64,000 nucleotides of DNA, from NCBI GenBank assembly GCA_024330265.1, contig JANDLT010000004.1, forward strand, positions 62,001-126,000. Reading direction: 5' to 3'. The notes beneath the pieces were generated by a model. The model saw only the letters and a list, made by a program, of their open reading frames with translations. It ran no database searches and had not been told where the DNA came from. Shown here in pieces: positions 52,821-63,056 of this stretch. Numbering within the stretch: the first letter of the stretch is position 1; every line of letters begins with the position of its first letter. Source of the stretch: Pyrinomonadaceae bacterium MAG19_C2-C3. Lineage in GTDB: Bacteria; Acidobacteriota; Blastocatellia; Pyrinomonadales; Pyrinomonadaceae. A program made the position numbers and the translations under genes.

Positions 52821-53645
52821 ATGTCGTCTGAAAAAAGCAAAAAACAGGCTCTCCGCGCCGTCCCCGATGCGGCATTGCCACCGGAGGACGACGCTCCGCT
52901 TTTTAAGACCATCCCCGAAAACACCGACGAATATGCTTCGACCGCGTGTCCGCTCTGTAACGGTTCGGGTTGGGAACAAGTCGGCAATCAAAGCAGCAAT
53001 CAAGGCGTGCGACGATGCAAATGTTTCGTGCTGAAAGCCCAAGCCGATGTCGTCTCAACCGCCCGCATCCCGCATCGTTATCGCCCGTGTTCCCTGCACA
53101 ACTACTATCCGATTCACGGCAACGGCACGCAGTTCCGCGCGTTCAATTACGCCGTCAGACTCGCCCGCGAATATCCGGCGATTGATCGCGGACTGCTTTT
53201 CATGGGAACGGTCGGCGTCGGCAAAACGCATTTGTCGGTCGCCGTTTTGCAAGAACTCATAGGCAAAGGCGTCGGCTGTTTGTTCTATGATTTCGGTTCG
53301 CTCTTAAAAGAGATTCAAGATTCTTACAGCAAAGTCTCACACACTTCCGAACTAAGCTTGCTCGCTCCGGTCTTCAACACCGATGTTTTAGTTTTAGATG
53401 AACTCGGTGCGTCGAAGCCGACTGATTGGGTCAGAGACACGATGATGCACGTCATCGGCAAACGCTACAACGACCAAAAACTGACCATCTTTACCACCAA
53501 CTATCTTGACCAACGCCGCGCTTCGGAAGAAACCCTCGAAGACCGCATCGGCGTGCGTCTTAGAAGTCGTCTTTACGAGATGTGCAAAACCGTCGTCATC
53601 GAAGGCGAGGATTGGCGCAAGAAGAAGGACGCGCTGAACCCGTAA
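52821..53645 (+). CDS. DnaC/DnaI-like helicase loader ATPase
   Basis: 274 residues from ATG 52821. A zinc-binding segment CPLCNGSGW...RRCKC (about 45-75) precedes an AAA+ domain of the DnaC/IstB type: [23 protein letters not shown] (Walker A), [20 protein letters not shown] (Walker B) and TIFTTNYLD (sensor 1) with an arginine finger region [16 protein letters not shown]. The zinc finger N-terminus is typical of chromosomal helicase loaders rather than IS21 IstB proteins, and no transposase is near. It likely loads DnaB. Confidence 0.88.
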   Translation: MSSEKSKKQALRAVPDAALPPEDDAPLFKTIPENTDEYASTACPLCNGSGWEQVGNQSSNQGVRRCKCFVLKAQADVVSTARIPHRYRPCSLHNYYPIHGNGTQFRAFNYAVRLAREYPAIDRGLLFMGTVGVGKTHLSVAVLQELIGKGVGCLFYDFGSLLKEIQDSYSKVSHTSELSLLAPVFNTDVLVLDELGASKPTDWVRDTMMHVIGKRYNDQKLTIFTTNYLDQRRASEETLEDRIGVRLRSRLYEMCKTVVIEGEDWRKKKDALNP

Positions 53646-53677
53646 AACAAAACGATAAATCGCGTATCAAACCACGC

Positions 53678-53720
53678 AAAGAAGCGCAACGGATTCTGCT
53701 TTCCGTTGCGCTTCTTTGTT
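53678..53720 (+). terminator. Rho-independent terminator
   Basis: A 16-bp stem AAAGAAGCGCAACGGA (53678-53693) with 53702-53717 and loop TTCTGCTT, then GTTGCTTATTTTA. It ends the helicase-loader gene. Confidence 0.85.
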
Positions 53721-53784
53721 GCTTATTTTAATTGTTTATGCGGGTTAAGACTCGCTACTTCGCACCGTCAGATGTGTGAAATGC

Positions 53785-54399
53785 TTAACGGATTTCGTCG
53801 CGCTCAAGCGGCGGGACAATGGGCGGCGGAAACGTGACGTTGCGGTAAATCTCGCGCAAGCTCAAATCACAATCCAGCGACGGCAGATGAACAACTGCAC
53901 CCAAATCAGCGAAGTCACGATAAATCCATTCGCCGTCTTCGGTTCTAAATAATTGCGTGACCGCCGCGCCGTCTTGCGCGACGAGCAAGTATTCACTGAA
54001 GCTTTCGATTGATTTGTAGTACCTAAACTTTTCGCTCCGGTCATAGTTGGCGGTCGAATCCGACAAAACTTCGACAATCAAAGCGGGATTCACCAACGCA
54101 TCCACACCGCCGATTTTCTCAAACTTCGCCTCACCACATAACGCCGAAACGTCCGCGTAACGATAAGGCGGATGACTCGGAACTTTGATTCGCATGTTCG
54201 AGGTGAAGGCTTCGCACTTGCGCCCTGTCACCAATGACGACAGATGAATCAACGTGTCTCGGCAAATACGTTCATGCGCGGAACTGCCACCGCTCATGCA
54301 GAAAACTTCACCGTTGAAAAATTCATATCTTTCGTCCGTGTTGCGTTCCAACTCAAAGTATTCTTCGAGCGTATATCGTTTCTCTAAATTGGCGACCAT
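53785..54399 (-). CDS. Uma2-family nuclease-like protein
   Basis: 204 residues. YTLEEYFELERNTDERYEFFNGEVFCMSGGSSAHERI, then the fold core YRYADVSALCG and NPALIVEVLSDSTANYDRSEKFRYYKSIESFSEYLLVAQD, with the D...E-x-L and K elements of the PD-(D/E)XK fold. The Uma2/DUF820 family is expanded in this organism (three copies here). Closer in wording to 58297-58941 than to 27051-27614. Isolated; function unknown. Confidence 0.88.
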   Translation of the reverse strand: MVANLEKRYTLEEYFELERNTDERYEFFNGEVFCMSGGSSAHERICRDTLIHLSSLVTGRKCEAFTSNMRIKVPSHPPYRYADVSALCGEAKFEKIGGVDALVNPALIVEVLSDSTANYDRSEKFRYYKSIESFSEYLLVAQDGAAVTQLFRTEDGEWIYRDFADLGAVVHLPSLDCDLSLREIYRNVTFPPPIVPPLERDEIR

Positions 54400-54597
54400 T
54401 TACTTTTGCGCTCCCTTCAAGCTGTGATGTGGACAGGAATCAAACTTGCAAAATCAATTTGTAATATAACCGCCCTGACAAGTGAAGCGTTGAAGCGGAC
54501 AAACATGCGACTTCATGCCGTGCAAACGCGGTGTGTATAATGCCGCAATCTCATACGACATCACAAAAAAGATTGCCCGTCGCATACCTATCGCTTC

Positions 54598-57500
54598 ATG
54601 CCAAAACGCACAGACATCAAGAAAATACTTATCATCGGTTCGGGTCCTATCGTCATCGGTCAGGGATGCGAGTTTGATTATTCAGGCACGCAGGCTTGCA
54701 AATCGCTTCGCGGGGAAGGTTATGAAGTCGTGTTGGTTAATTCCAATCCGGCGACGATTATGACTGACCCGGAAACGGCTGACCGCACATACATCGAACC
54801 GTTGACCATTGAGGTCGTGACCAAGATTATCGAGCGCGAACGTCCCGACGCGCTGTTGCCGACGGTCGGCGGGCAGACGGCTTTGAATCTCGCGGTCGCT
54901 CTCTCTGATGCGGGCGTGCTTGAAACTTACGGCGTCGAGTTGATTGGGGCGCAGATTGAAGCCGTGAAAGTCGCGGAAGACAGACGCCTGTTCAAAGCCG
55001 CGATGGAAGCGGTCGGGTTGCCGATGCCGAAAGGGGGCTTCGCGCGGGCGTGGAGCGATGCGGAAAAGTTGGTTGAAACGACGGGTTATCCGGCGATTGT
55101 CCGTCCTAGTTTCACGCTCGGTGGGACGGGCGGCGGCACGGCGTATAACCCCGAAGAGTTTGAGGAAATCGTGCGCGGCGGGCTGTCCGCTTCGCCCGTG
55201 CATGAAGTCTTGATTGAGGAATCGCTTCTGGGTTGGAAAGAGTTCGAGTTGGAAGTGATGCGCGATTGTGCGGATAACGTCGTCATCATCTGTTCGATTG
55301 AAAACTTTGACCCGATGGGCGTGCATACGGGCGACTCGATTACGGTCGCACCCGCGCAGACTCTGACCGACCGCGAGTATCAAACTTTGCGCGATATGTC
55401 GGTCAAGATTATTCGCACGGTCGGAGTTGAAACCGGCGGCTCGAACATACAATTTGCCGTCAACCCTGTGAACGGCGAGATACGCATTATCGAAATGAAC
55501 CCGCGCGTTTCACGCTCATCCGCGCTGGCGTCGAAAGCGACGGGTTTTCCGATTGCCAAAATCGCGGCGAAACTCGCGGTCGGCTATACGCTCGACGAGA
55601 TTCCGAACGACATCACGCGGAAGACTCCGGCATCGTTTGAACCGACGCTCGATTATGTCGTCGCCAAAATTCCGAAGTGGTCGTTCGAGAAGTTCAAAGC
55701 CGCCGAAGATGTCTTGGGAACGCAAATGAAATCGGTCGGTGAAGTGATGGCAATCGGGCGCACGTTCAAAGAAGCTTTGTTCAAAGGGCTTCGTTCACTC
55801 GAAGCGACGACGCCTTTGCGATTAGAGAACGTCGCGCCCGATGAGCTTCAACGCAAACTCGCGCGCCCGAACTCACAACGCTTTTCATACATCACTTACG
55901 CTTTGCGAAACGACGTGAGCATCAGGGAAATCAATCGCTTGTCGGGGATTGACCCGTGGTTTCTCGAACAGCTTCAAGACGTGATGCACATTCAAACGTG
56001 CATCGAAGGCAAGCAACTCGAAGCGATTGACGACAATCTTTTACGCACCGCGAAAGAGGTCGGCTTATCCGATAGGCGGCTCGCTTATTTGACAGGCACG
56101 GATGAATTGACGGTGCGCGCCCGTCGTAAAACATCGGGCATCGTTCCGGTCTTTAAGCGCGTTGATACATGCGGCGCGGAGTTTGAATCGTTCACGCCGT
56201 ATCTCTATTCGACTTACGAACAAGAGGACGAATCAGAGCCGACGACGCGCAGGAAGATTATGATTCTCGGTTCGGGACCCAATCGCATCGGGCAAGGAAT
56301 CGAATTCGATTATTGTTGTTGTCATGCGTCGTTCGCTTTGCGGGACGCCGACTTTGAAACCATTATGGTCAACTGTAATCCCGAAACCGTCTCGACCGAC
56401 TACGACACTTCAGACCGTCTGTACTTCGAGCCGCTGACGTTTGAAGACGTGATGAGCATCATTGATGTTGAGAAGCCGGAAGGTGTCATCGTGCAGTTCG
56501 GTGGGCAGACGCCGCTCAATCTCGCGGGACAACTTGAGAAAGCGGGCGCGCCCATCATCGGCACATCGCCCGACTCGATTGACCTCGCGGAAGACCGCAA
56601 ACGCTTCACCGCCCTACTCACCGAACTTCGCATCCCACAACCGCCCGCCGGAACTGCCGTCACAAGCGATGAAGCCAACGCGGTCGCGGACGGCATCGGG
56701 TATCCGGTCTTGGTACGCCCAAGTTATGTGCTTGGCGGGCGCGCGATGGCGATTGTGTATGACGCGCCCGCGCTCGAAGATTACATGCGAACGGCAATCG
56801 CGGCATCGCCGGAGCGTCCCGTATTGATTGATAAATTTCTTGAGAGCGCGGCGGAGTTCGACGTTGACGCGATTGCCGACGATGAAAGTTGCGTCATCGC
56901 CGGAATCCAAGAACACATCGAAGAAGCGGGCATTCATTCGGGCGATTCGTCATGCGTCCTGCCGCCAGTTCGCATCGAGCCGGAACACGTCGAAACGATG
57001 CGGCATTACACACGTCGTCTGGCGAAAGCCTTGAACGTGCGCGGCTTGATGAACATTCAATTTGCGATTAAAGACGACCGCGTTTATGTCATCGAAGTCA
57101 ACCCACGCGCATCGCGCACCGTGCCGTTTGTCTCAAAAGCGACGGGCGTTCCACTCGCACGCATCGCCGCCCTTGTGATGATGGGACGCAAACTTTCGAG
57201 TTTCAATTTGCCGGACGATCTGACCGACACGATTAAAAATCGCTTCTTCATCAAGTCGCCCGTGTTCCCGTTCGCCAAGTTTCCCGGCGTTGACCCTGTG
57301 CTGGGACCTGAAATGCACTCGACGGGCGAAGTCATGGGCATCGGCGAAACTTTCGGCGAAGCCTACGCGAAAGCGATGAGCGGCGCGGGGCTGACGTTGC
57401 CGCGTGAAGGCACGGCATTCATCTCGGTCAACGATGCGGATAAGGGCGCGGCTGCCGTCGTCGCGCGTCGTCTTGATAAACTCGGCTTCAAGTTAATCGC

Positions 57501-57810
57501 CACCTTCGGGACAAGCGAACGCTTACGCGAAACGGGCTTGGAAGTCGAAACCGTGTTCAAAGTCAACGAAGGTCGCCCGAACGTCGTCGACCTCATCAAG
57601 CAAGGCGACATCGCCATCATCATCAACACCCCGCTCGGTCGCACATCGCACTACGACGAGCAGGCAATCCGCCGCGCCGCGCTTCAATACGGTGTGCCGT
57701 GCGTGACGACGATGACCGGAGCGGAAGCCATCATCGCCGCCCTCACGTCGAACATGAACGGCGAAACATCCGTCATCACGCTTCAGGAATTGCACGCGAT
57801 AACAATCTGA
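54598..57810 (+). CDS. carB: Carbamoyl-phosphate synthase large subunit
   Basis: 1070 residues, the normal CarB length. Makes carbamoyl phosphate for pyrimidines and arginine with the CarA glutaminase. The two homologous ATP-grasp halves are intact: [22 protein letters not shown] and [23 protein letters not shown], each with a [24 protein letters not shown] motif and a [18 protein letters not shown] / [18 protein letters not shown] motif; the C-terminal allosteric MGS-like domain ends in [12 protein letters not shown]. No carA lies within the window. The ATG at 54598 has no clear ribosome site. Confidence 0.96.
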   Translation: MPKRTDIKKILIIGSGPIVIGQGCEFDYSGTQACKSLRGEGYEVVLVNSNPATIMTDPETADRTYIEPLTIEVVTKIIERERPDALLPTVGGQTALNLAVALSDAGVLETYGVELIGAQIEAVKVAEDRRLFKAAMEAVGLPMPKGGFARAWSDAEKLVETTGYPAIVRPSFTLGGTGGGTAYNPEEFEEIVRGGLSASPVHEVLIEESLLGWKEFELEVMRDCADNVVIICSIENFDPMGVHTGDSITVAPAQTLTDREYQTLRDMSVKIIRTVGVETGGSNIQFAVNPVNGEIRIIEMNPRVSRSSALASKATGFPIAKIAAKLAVGYTLDEIPNDITRKTPASFEPTLDYVVAKIPKWSFEKFKAAEDVLGTQMKSVGEVMAIGRTFKEALFKGLRSLEATTPLRLENVAPDELQRKLARPNSQRFSYITYALRNDVSIREINRLSGIDPWFLEQLQDVMHIQTCIEGKQLEAIDDNLLRTAKEVGLSDRRLAYLTGTDELTVRARRKTSGIVPVFKRVDTCGAEFESFTPYLYSTYEQEDESEPTTRRKIMILGSGPNRIGQGIEFDYCCCHASFALRDADFETIMVNCNPETVSTDYDTSDRLYFEPLTFEDVMSIIDVEKPEGVIVQFGGQTPLNLAGQLEKAGAPIIGTSPDSIDLAEDRKRFTALLTELRIPQPPAGTAVTSDEANAVADGIGYPVLVRPSYVLGGRAMAIVYDAPALEDYMRTAIAASPERPVLIDKFLESAAEFDVDAIADDESCVIAGIQEHIEEAGIHSGDSSCVLPPVRIEPEHVETMRHYTRRLAKALNVRGLMNIQFAIKDDRVYVIEVNPRASRTVPFVSKATGVPLARIAALVMMGRKLSSFNLPDDLTDTIKNRFFIKSPVFPFAKFPGVDPVLGPEMHSTGEVMGIGETFGEAYAKAMSGAGLTLPREGTAFISVNDADKGAAAVVARRLDKLGFKLIATFGTSERLRETGLEVETVFKVNEGRPNVVDLIKQGDIAIIINTPLGRTSHYDEQAIRRAALQYGVPCVTTMTGAEAIIAALTSNMNGETSVITLQELHAITI

Positions 57811-57859
57811 ATTTAAGACAGTTTAATATCCATCGAACGCGAAGAAAAAGAGATCGAAT

Positions 57860-58276
57860 ATGAACGAAGATGAACAATACGAACGCCGCGAGCGACAAAT
57901 CAATTTCATTATGGAACAACAAGCCCAATTCACCATTGACATGCAACGTATGAAAGAATCCGACGATGAATTGCGTCGCATCCTTGCCGAATACATGACT
58001 CAATCCAATGAGTACATGGCGCAATCAAACGAGCGCATGACACGAATCGAGCGAAACGCCGGGCAACAGCAGCAAAAAGCGGAGCAGCAACAAGAGCTAT
58101 TAGCCCGTACACAAAGCTTGTTGTATTCGTCGCTTGAGAACCAAAAGCAAATCAAAATAGACCAAGAACAAATGAAGGCAACGATGAAAACTATCGCGTC
58201 GCACGTTGACCGTATCGGTGAAGCGATGGTTTATCTGCTTGACCGTGACAGTCGCAAGAACGGCGACGGCATTTAA
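57860..58276 (+). CDS. Small coiled-coil protein
   Basis: 138 residues, almost entirely helical and Gln/Glu/Met-rich (MEQQAQFTIDMQRMKESDDELRRILAEY), with the short repeat YMTQSNEYMAQSNERM and a QQQQKAEQQQE run. No membrane segment or catalytic motif. The stop lies 20 bases before the Uma2 gene on the same strand. Small coiled-coil genes commonly precede Uma2 genes in such genomes, so the two may form a pair (inference). Confidence 0.75.
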   Translation: MNEDEQYERRERQINFIMEQQAQFTIDMQRMKESDDELRRILAEYMTQSNEYMAQSNERMTRIERNAGQQQQKAEQQQELLARTQSLLYSSLENQKQIKIDQEQMKATMKTIASHVDRIGEAMVYLLDRDSRKNGDGI

Positions 58277-58296
58277 TAAATCGGAGTGCAAAACAG

Positions 58297-58941
58297 ATGT
58301 CAGCTAATCCAAAACATTTTCTAACGCCGGAAGAATACTTGGAAATCGAAGAAGAAGCCGCGCGGCGGAGCGAGTATTTCAATGGTGAAATGTTCTTGAT
58401 GGCGGGTGCAAGTCCGCGTCACGTTTTGATTATGGACAACACGGTGATTCATCTTGGAGTGCAAATAAAGCGCAAGCGGCGATGCAACATTTTTTCAAAT
58501 GACTTGCGTTTGCAAGTTTTGCCGACAGGTCTTTACACATACCCGGACATCATCGTCGTGTGCGGCGCGCCTGAGTTTGCTAAAAGGCAGGGCGGAAAAG
58601 GTCGCACGGGAACGCTGCTTAATCCGACTTTAATTGTCGAGGTGTTGAGTGATTCGACGAAGGATTACGATAGAGGCGAGAAGTTCGCGCACTATCGCGC
58701 GCTGGAATCTTTGCGGCAGTATGTGTTGATTGCACAAAATAAAGTTCACGTCGAACTTTTCACCAGACAGGTTGACGGGTGGTTGCTGACCGAAACAAAC
58801 AACCGTGAAGATGTGATTGCGTTGCCGTCAATCGAATGTGAGTTGTCGTTGACGGAAGCTTATGATGGATACGAAGCGTTGCCGGTGACGGCAGATAATG
58901 ATGATGATGAAACAAACGAAATGAGGATTGAAGATGAATGA
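58297..58941 (+). CDS. Uma2-family nuclease-like protein
   Basis: 214 residues. FLTPEEYLEIEEEAARRSEYFNGEMFLMAGASPRHVLI, then YTYPDIIVVCG and NPTLIVEVLSDSTKDYDRGEKFAHYRALESLRQYVLIAQ; the PD-(D/E)XK core residues are intact. An acidic tail follows. Its last bases overlap the start of the CoA-binding protein gene, so the two are in one operon with the coiled-coil gene upstream. Confidence 0.88.
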   Translation: MSANPKHFLTPEEYLEIEEEAARRSEYFNGEMFLMAGASPRHVLIMDNTVIHLGVQIKRKRRCNIFSNDLRLQVLPTGLYTYPDIIVVCGAPEFAKRQGGKGRTGTLLNPTLIVEVLSDSTKDYDRGEKFAHYRALESLRQYVLIAQNKVHVELFTRQVDGWLLTETNNREDVIALPSIECELSLTEAYDGYEALPVTADNDDDETNEMRIEDE

Positions 58942-59338
58942 GCGGGAAACTATCGAACGTATTTTCAGCGAGTGTCAGGTGATTGCCGTCGTCGGTTTAT
59001 CGTCGAAGCCGCGCCCGTCGAACATGGTGGCGAAGTATATGAAGCAACACGATTACCAAATCGTTCCGGTCAACCCGCGTGAAACCGAAGTCTTGGGCGA
59101 GCGGGCTTTCGCGTCTTTGAAGGAAGCGAAAGAGAGCATCGGGGCGATTGATCTGGTTGACGTGTTCCGGCGTTCCGAAGAAGCGGGAGCGGTGGTTGAT
59201 GAGGCGATTGCGATTGGCGCGAAAGCCGTGTGGTTGCAAGACGGCGTGGTTGACGAGCGTGCGGCAGAGCGCGCGGCGGAAGCCGGATTGATGGTGGTTA
59301 TGAATAGATGTTGGTTGCGCGATTATGCCAGACGGTGA
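58934..59338 (+). CDS. CoA-binding protein (YccU-like)
   Basis: 134 residues from ATG 58934, overlapping the Uma2 stop by 8 bases; GAGG at 58923-58926 is the ribosome site and a TTG at 58928 is less likely. The Rossmann CoA-binding domain is recognisable: VIAVVGLSSKPRPSNMVAKYMKQHDYQIVPVNPRETEVLGERAFASLKEA, IDLVDVFRRSEEAGAVVDEAIAIGAKAVWLQDGVVDERA, VMNRCW. Family members resemble succinyl-CoA ligase alpha N-domains; the cellular role is not established. Confidence 0.92.
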   Translation: MNERETIERIFSECQVIAVVGLSSKPRPSNMVAKYMKQHDYQIVPVNPRETEVLGERAFASLKEAKESIGAIDLVDVFRRSEEAGAVVDEAIAIGAKAVWLQDGVVDERAAERAAEAGLMVVMNRCWLRDYARR

Positions 59339-59400
59339 AAGATGTTGGCGGTAGTCTTATAATTCGGGTCTGACAACTAATCTCGCACGGGTTCAGGTTT

Positions 59401-59973
59401 ATGACCACACCGACACACGAAGTAACGCAACTGCTCGTCTCATGGGGCAACGGCGACGAAGCCGCCCTTGAGCAGTTGATTCCGCTTGTCCACAGCGAAC
59501 TGCGCCGCATCGCCAAACGATATATGAACGGCGAGCGTCCCGGACACACTTTGCAGACGACGGCACTCGTCAATGAAGCTTACCTGCGACTTGTTGATTG
59601 GAAGAATGTGAGATGGGAAAACCGTTCGCACTTCTTCGCCGTCTCCGCGCAGATGATGCGCCGCATACTGGTTGACTTTGCGCGCCAGCGTGCTACACAC
59701 AAACGCGATGCGGGCGTGCGTGTGATGACGCTTGACGGCGTGGCGGACATCGGGCAGATGAAGGATGGTAGTTTGATTGCCCTCGACGATGCGCTTAACG
59801 CCCTTCACACCTTCGACGAACGCCAAAGCCGGATTGTGGAATTGCGTTTCTTCGGCGGCTTGAGCGTCGAAGAAACGGCGGAAGTCCTGAAGATTTCCCG
59901 CCCAACCGTCATCCGCGAATGGACGAAAGCGAAAGCATGGCTCTACCGCGAATTGTCAAATAGTGATGAGTGA
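59401..59973 (+). CDS. ECF sigma factor, TIGR02999 type (second copy)
   Basis: 190 residues: VTQLLVSWGNGDEAALEQLIPLVHSELRRIAKRYM, HTLQTTALVNEAYLRLVDW, ENRSHFFAVSAQMMRRILVDFARQRA and the region 4 ELRFFGGLSVEETAEVLKISRPTVIREWTKAKAWLYREL. Clearly a paralogue of 31469-32044. Its partner kinase gene begins 350 bases downstream because a repeat element has inserted in the spacer, whereas the other cassette has 45 bases. Confidence 0.93.
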   Translation: MTTPTHEVTQLLVSWGNGDEAALEQLIPLVHSELRRIAKRYMNGERPGHTLQTTALVNEAYLRLVDWKNVRWENRSHFFAVSAQMMRRILVDFARQRATHKRDAGVRVMTLDGVADIGQMKDGSLIALDDALNALHTFDERQSRIVELRFFGGLSVEETAEVLKISRPTVIREWTKAKAWLYRELSNSDE

Positions 59974-59994
59974 TGAGTAATGAGTGATGAGTAA

Positions 59995-60273
59995 GTCATG
60001 TTACGCGATTTCGATTCTTTGCTCTGAAAGAGCATCAAGAAGGTAGCCAGAGGCAAGCACGCTCTGGTGCGCCGCCTCTGGAACACATCGTATAACCCGT
60101 CCGCGCCCTGAAAGGTGCGCGAAGAAAGTTGTGAGGCACGCATTGATTCAAACATTCTATGCGCCCTGTCAGGGCGCGGACATCTTTTCTATCGTAACCA
60201 GAGGCGGCGCACAAAGTGCTTGCCACTGGCTACCTTCTTTGTGTCTTTTCAGGACATGACCGCGTAAGGTGAG
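59995..60273. repeat. MITE-like element 7 (CTCACC family, cargo type III)
   Basis: 279 bp with ends GTCATGTTACGCG (left, diverged) and CGCGTAAGGTGAG (right) and a perfect 7-bp duplication TGAGTAA (59988-59994, 60274-60280). The interior is a third type: GAAGGTAGCCAGAGGCAAGC with a degenerate complement near 60215-60240, CCAGAGGCGGCGCAC, and GCGCCCTGTCAGGGCGC. Outside it, a GTGATGAGTGATGAG tract and its complement (CTCATCACTCATCAC, from 60304) flank the insertion. The 350-base sigma-kinase gap contains no gene. Confidence 0.85.
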
Positions 60274-60323
60274 TGAGTAAAGGACATAATTCTTTCTCAT
60301 CACCTCATCACTCATCACTTTAT

Positions 60324-63056
60324 ATGAAGCCTGAACGTTGGAAGCAAATCGGTAATCTGTTTGATGACGCCCTCGAACTTGAAGGCGAAGCCCGTGCTTC
60401 TTTCCTCGATGCGCGATGCGGTGATGATGCGGAGTTGCGCGCCGAAGTCGAATCTTTACTCACGGCGCATGAGCAGTCGCAGAGTTTTATCGAAACTCCG
60501 GCGTTGAATGTCGCGGCGCGTTTGTTAAGCCGTGATGACGAGGATGGAGTGGGAACTTTCGCGGTCGGGCAAGATGTCGGGCGATACGAGATTCATTCGC
60601 TGATTGGCAGAGGCGGGATGGGCGAAGTTTATCTCGCGGAAGATTCCGAACTCGAACGCCTTGTGGCTTTGAAAGTCTTGCCGACAGAGATTGCAAAGGA
60701 CACGGAGCGCGTCCGCCGTTTCGTGCAGGAAGCGAAATCGGCTTCCGCTTTGAATCATCCGAACATCCTGACGATTCACGAAATCGGGCAGTTCGGTGAT
60801 TCGCCGTTCATCGCCAGCGAATACATCGCGGGCGAGACTTTGCGCGACCGCGAGGGACGAAGCGACACCGAACCTTTGACGTTGGATGAGGTGATTGATG
60901 TCGCCGCGCAAGTCGCCGCCGCGCTTAACGCCGCGCACGCCGCCGACATCGTGCATCGTGACATCAAGCCGGAAAACATCATGCTGCGCGGGGACGGGTT
61001 GGTGAAGGTTCTGGATTTTGGGTTGGCGAAGTTGACCGAACGCAAACAAGCGGCGGTTGATATGGAAGCCGCGACCCGCTTTCAAGTCTTGACGACGCCC
61101 GGCATGGTCATCGGCACGCCCGGTTATATGTCGCCCGAACAGGCGCGCGGGAAAGCGACCGATGCGCGTTCGGACGTGTGGAGTCTGGGTGTCGTGATTT
61201 ATGAAATGCTCGCTGGAAAACCGCCGTTCGCGGGTGAAACGCCGAACGATACGCTCGCCGCGATTCTCAAAGAAGAACCCGAACCGCTCCATGAAAATAC
61301 GCCCGTCGAACTAAACCGTATCATCAGAAAAAGCTTGCAAAAAAATCGTGATGAGCGTTATCAAACCGTCAAAGATTTACTGATAGACCTCAAAAATCTA
61401 CAACGTGAATTGGAGTTCACGCACGAACGCGAACGCCTTCACCTCTCGACATTCGCCAGCCCGAACACCGTCACAACGCAAGGGCGCGACAACTTCACTA
61501 CCAACGCGGCGACCGTCGTTACCGCCAATCAAAACGCCAAACAGACAACGACCACATCAAGCGCGGAATACGTCATCGGCGAAATTAAACGTCACAAAAC
61601 CCTGACGCTGGCGACCTTGCTTGTCACGGTTCTTGCCGCGCTTGGTCTGGTGATTTATCTCTCGGTCAGAACCACCGCGACCGCGATTGATTCCATCGCG
61701 GTCATGCCGTTCGTTAATTTCAATCAAGACCCGGAAACGGAATATCTTTCCGACGGTGTGACCGAAAGCATCATCAATAATTTGACGCAGCTTCCGCAGT
61801 TGCGCGTCATCCCGCGCAACTCCGTGTTTCGCTATAAGGGAAAAGAAATTGACACCGCGACGATTGCCAACGCTCTCGGCGTGCGCGCCGTTTTGACCGG
61901 AAGAATCACCAGACGCGGTGATGCTTTAACCATCAGCGCGGAACTCGTTGATGTCAGCAACGACAAGCAATTATGGGGTGAGCAATACGTTCGCAAAGTC
62001 TCCGACGCGCTCGCCATGCAACGCGATATTTCAAGGGAGATTTCCGAACACCTTCGCTTGAAGCTGTCGGGTGCGGACGTGCGACACATCACGACGAGCG
62101 GCACGGATAACCCGGCGGCTTACCAGTCTTATCTCAAGGGACGCTTTTACTGGAACAGGCGGACGACGGAAAATCTTCAAAAAGCGATTGAAGAATTTCA
62201 AGCGGCGGCAAACATTGATCCCGATTACGCGCTGGCTTACGTCGGCATCGCGGATTGTTATGCCCTGCTCGAAGAATACGCCGGAACGCCTTCGCGCGAG
62301 ACTTTGCCGCCAGCTAAAGCCGCCGCCGAACGCGCGCTTCAACTCGACAACACGCTTGCCGAAGCGCACGTCTCACTCGCGTTTATTCTAACGAATTTGT
62401 GGCAGTGGGAAGCGTCGGAAAAAGAGTTCAAGCAATCCTTCGCCTTGAACCCGAACTACCCGACCGCGCATCAATGGTACAGCGGTCTCTTGCGCGATGT
62501 CGGACGCCTCGAAGAATCACTCGTCGAAGATAAACGCGCTCAACAACTCGACCCGTTATCACTGGTCATCAACGCCAATCTCGGACTCGGTTATCTGTTG
62601 GACGGCGACGTATATTCAGCCATCGAACAGAGCCGGAAAGTCATTGAACTTAATCCGAATTACGCGCCCGCGCACAGCATCTTAGGTTTGGCATATCTGC
62701 AACGTGGAAGCCATGCGGAAGCCCTCGCGGAATTAAGCAAAGCGGTGGAGGTTTCCAATCGTGCGAGCGGGATTTTATGTTTCCTCGGTTACGGCGAAGC
62801 GGTCACGGGAAACCGCGCGGCGGCGTTGAAGATTATCAAAGAACTCGAAGCGGCTTACGCCACACGTCAGGCGCGCGGTCAAGACATCGCGCAGATTTAC
62901 GCCGCGCTCGGTGATAAAGACCAAGCTTTCGCGTGGCTTGAGAAAGATTATCAAGTTAGAAGCGGCGGCTTGCCGGTGATTAGATGGTATCCGATGTTTG
63001 CACCGCTCCGTGACGACGCGCGTTACGCAGACCTTTTGCGGCGCATGAATCTATAA
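60324..63056 (+). CDS. Membrane Ser/Thr protein kinase with FlgO-like and TPR domains
   Basis: 910 residues from ATG 60324; a GTG at 60273 lies in the repeat end and is rejected. The N-terminal helical domain MKPERWKQIGNLFDDALELE, EVESLLTAHEQS matches the other kinase. Hanks domain: G-loop LIGRGGMGEVYLAE, Lys 117, HRD Asp 213, DFG 231-233, GYMSPEQARG. A membrane helix near 425-445 (LTLATLLVTVLAALGLVIYL) precedes an external FlgO/adenylate-cyclase-associated domain (SIAVMPFVNFNQDPETEYLSDGVTESIINNL, VLTGRITRRGDALTISAELVD) and a TPR array (IDPDYALAYVGIADCY, LNPNYAPAHSILGLAYLQRG). The C-terminus overlaps hisH by 6 bases, convergent. Confidence 0.93.
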   Translation: MKPERWKQIGNLFDDALELEGEARASFLDARCGDDAELRAEVESLLTAHEQSQSFIETPALNVAARLLSRDDEDGVGTFAVGQDVGRYEIHSLIGRGGMGEVYLAEDSELERLVALKVLPTEIAKDTERVRRFVQEAKSASALNHPNILTIHEIGQFGDSPFIASEYIAGETLRDREGRSDTEPLTLDEVIDVAAQVAAALNAAHAADIVHRDIKPENIMLRGDGLVKVLDFGLAKLTERKQAAVDMEAATRFQVLTTPGMVIGTPGYMSPEQARGKATDARSDVWSLGVVIYEMLAGKPPFAGETPNDTLAAILKEEPEPLHENTPVELNRIIRKSLQKNRDERYQTVKDLLIDLKNLQRELEFTHERERLHLSTFASPNTVTTQGRDNFTTNAATVVTANQNAKQTTTTSSAEYVIGEIKRHKTLTLATLLVTVLAALGLVIYLSVRTTATAIDSIAVMPFVNFNQDPETEYLSDGVTESIINNLTQLPQLRVIPRNSVFRYKGKEIDTATIANALGVRAVLTGRITRRGDALTISAELVDVSNDKQLWGEQYVRKVSDALAMQRDISREISEHLRLKLSGADVRHITTSGTDNPAAYQSYLKGRFYWNRRTTENLQKAIEEFQAAANIDPDYALAYVGIADCYALLEEYAGTPSRETLPPAKAAAERALQLDNTLAEAHVSLAFILTNLWQWEASEKEFKQSFALNPNYPTAHQWYSGLLRDVGRLEESLVEDKRAQQLDPLSLVINANLGLGYLLDGDVYSAIEQSRKVIELNPNYAPAHSILGLAYLQRGSHAEALAELSKAVEVSNRASGILCFLGYGEAVTGNRAAALKIIKELEAAYATRQARGQDIAQIYAALGDKDQAFAWLEKDYQVRSGGLPVIRWYPMFAPLRDDARYADLLRRMNL

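Noticed and set aside
52821-53645. IS21 IstB transposition helper
   Set aside because: The zinc-finger N-terminus fits a chromosomal DnaC-like loader, and no istA or IS ends are present.
59974-60323. CRISPR-like repetition around GTGATGAG units
   Set aside because: The units are short, irregular and paired as inverted tracts around an element; there are no spacers and no cas genes.
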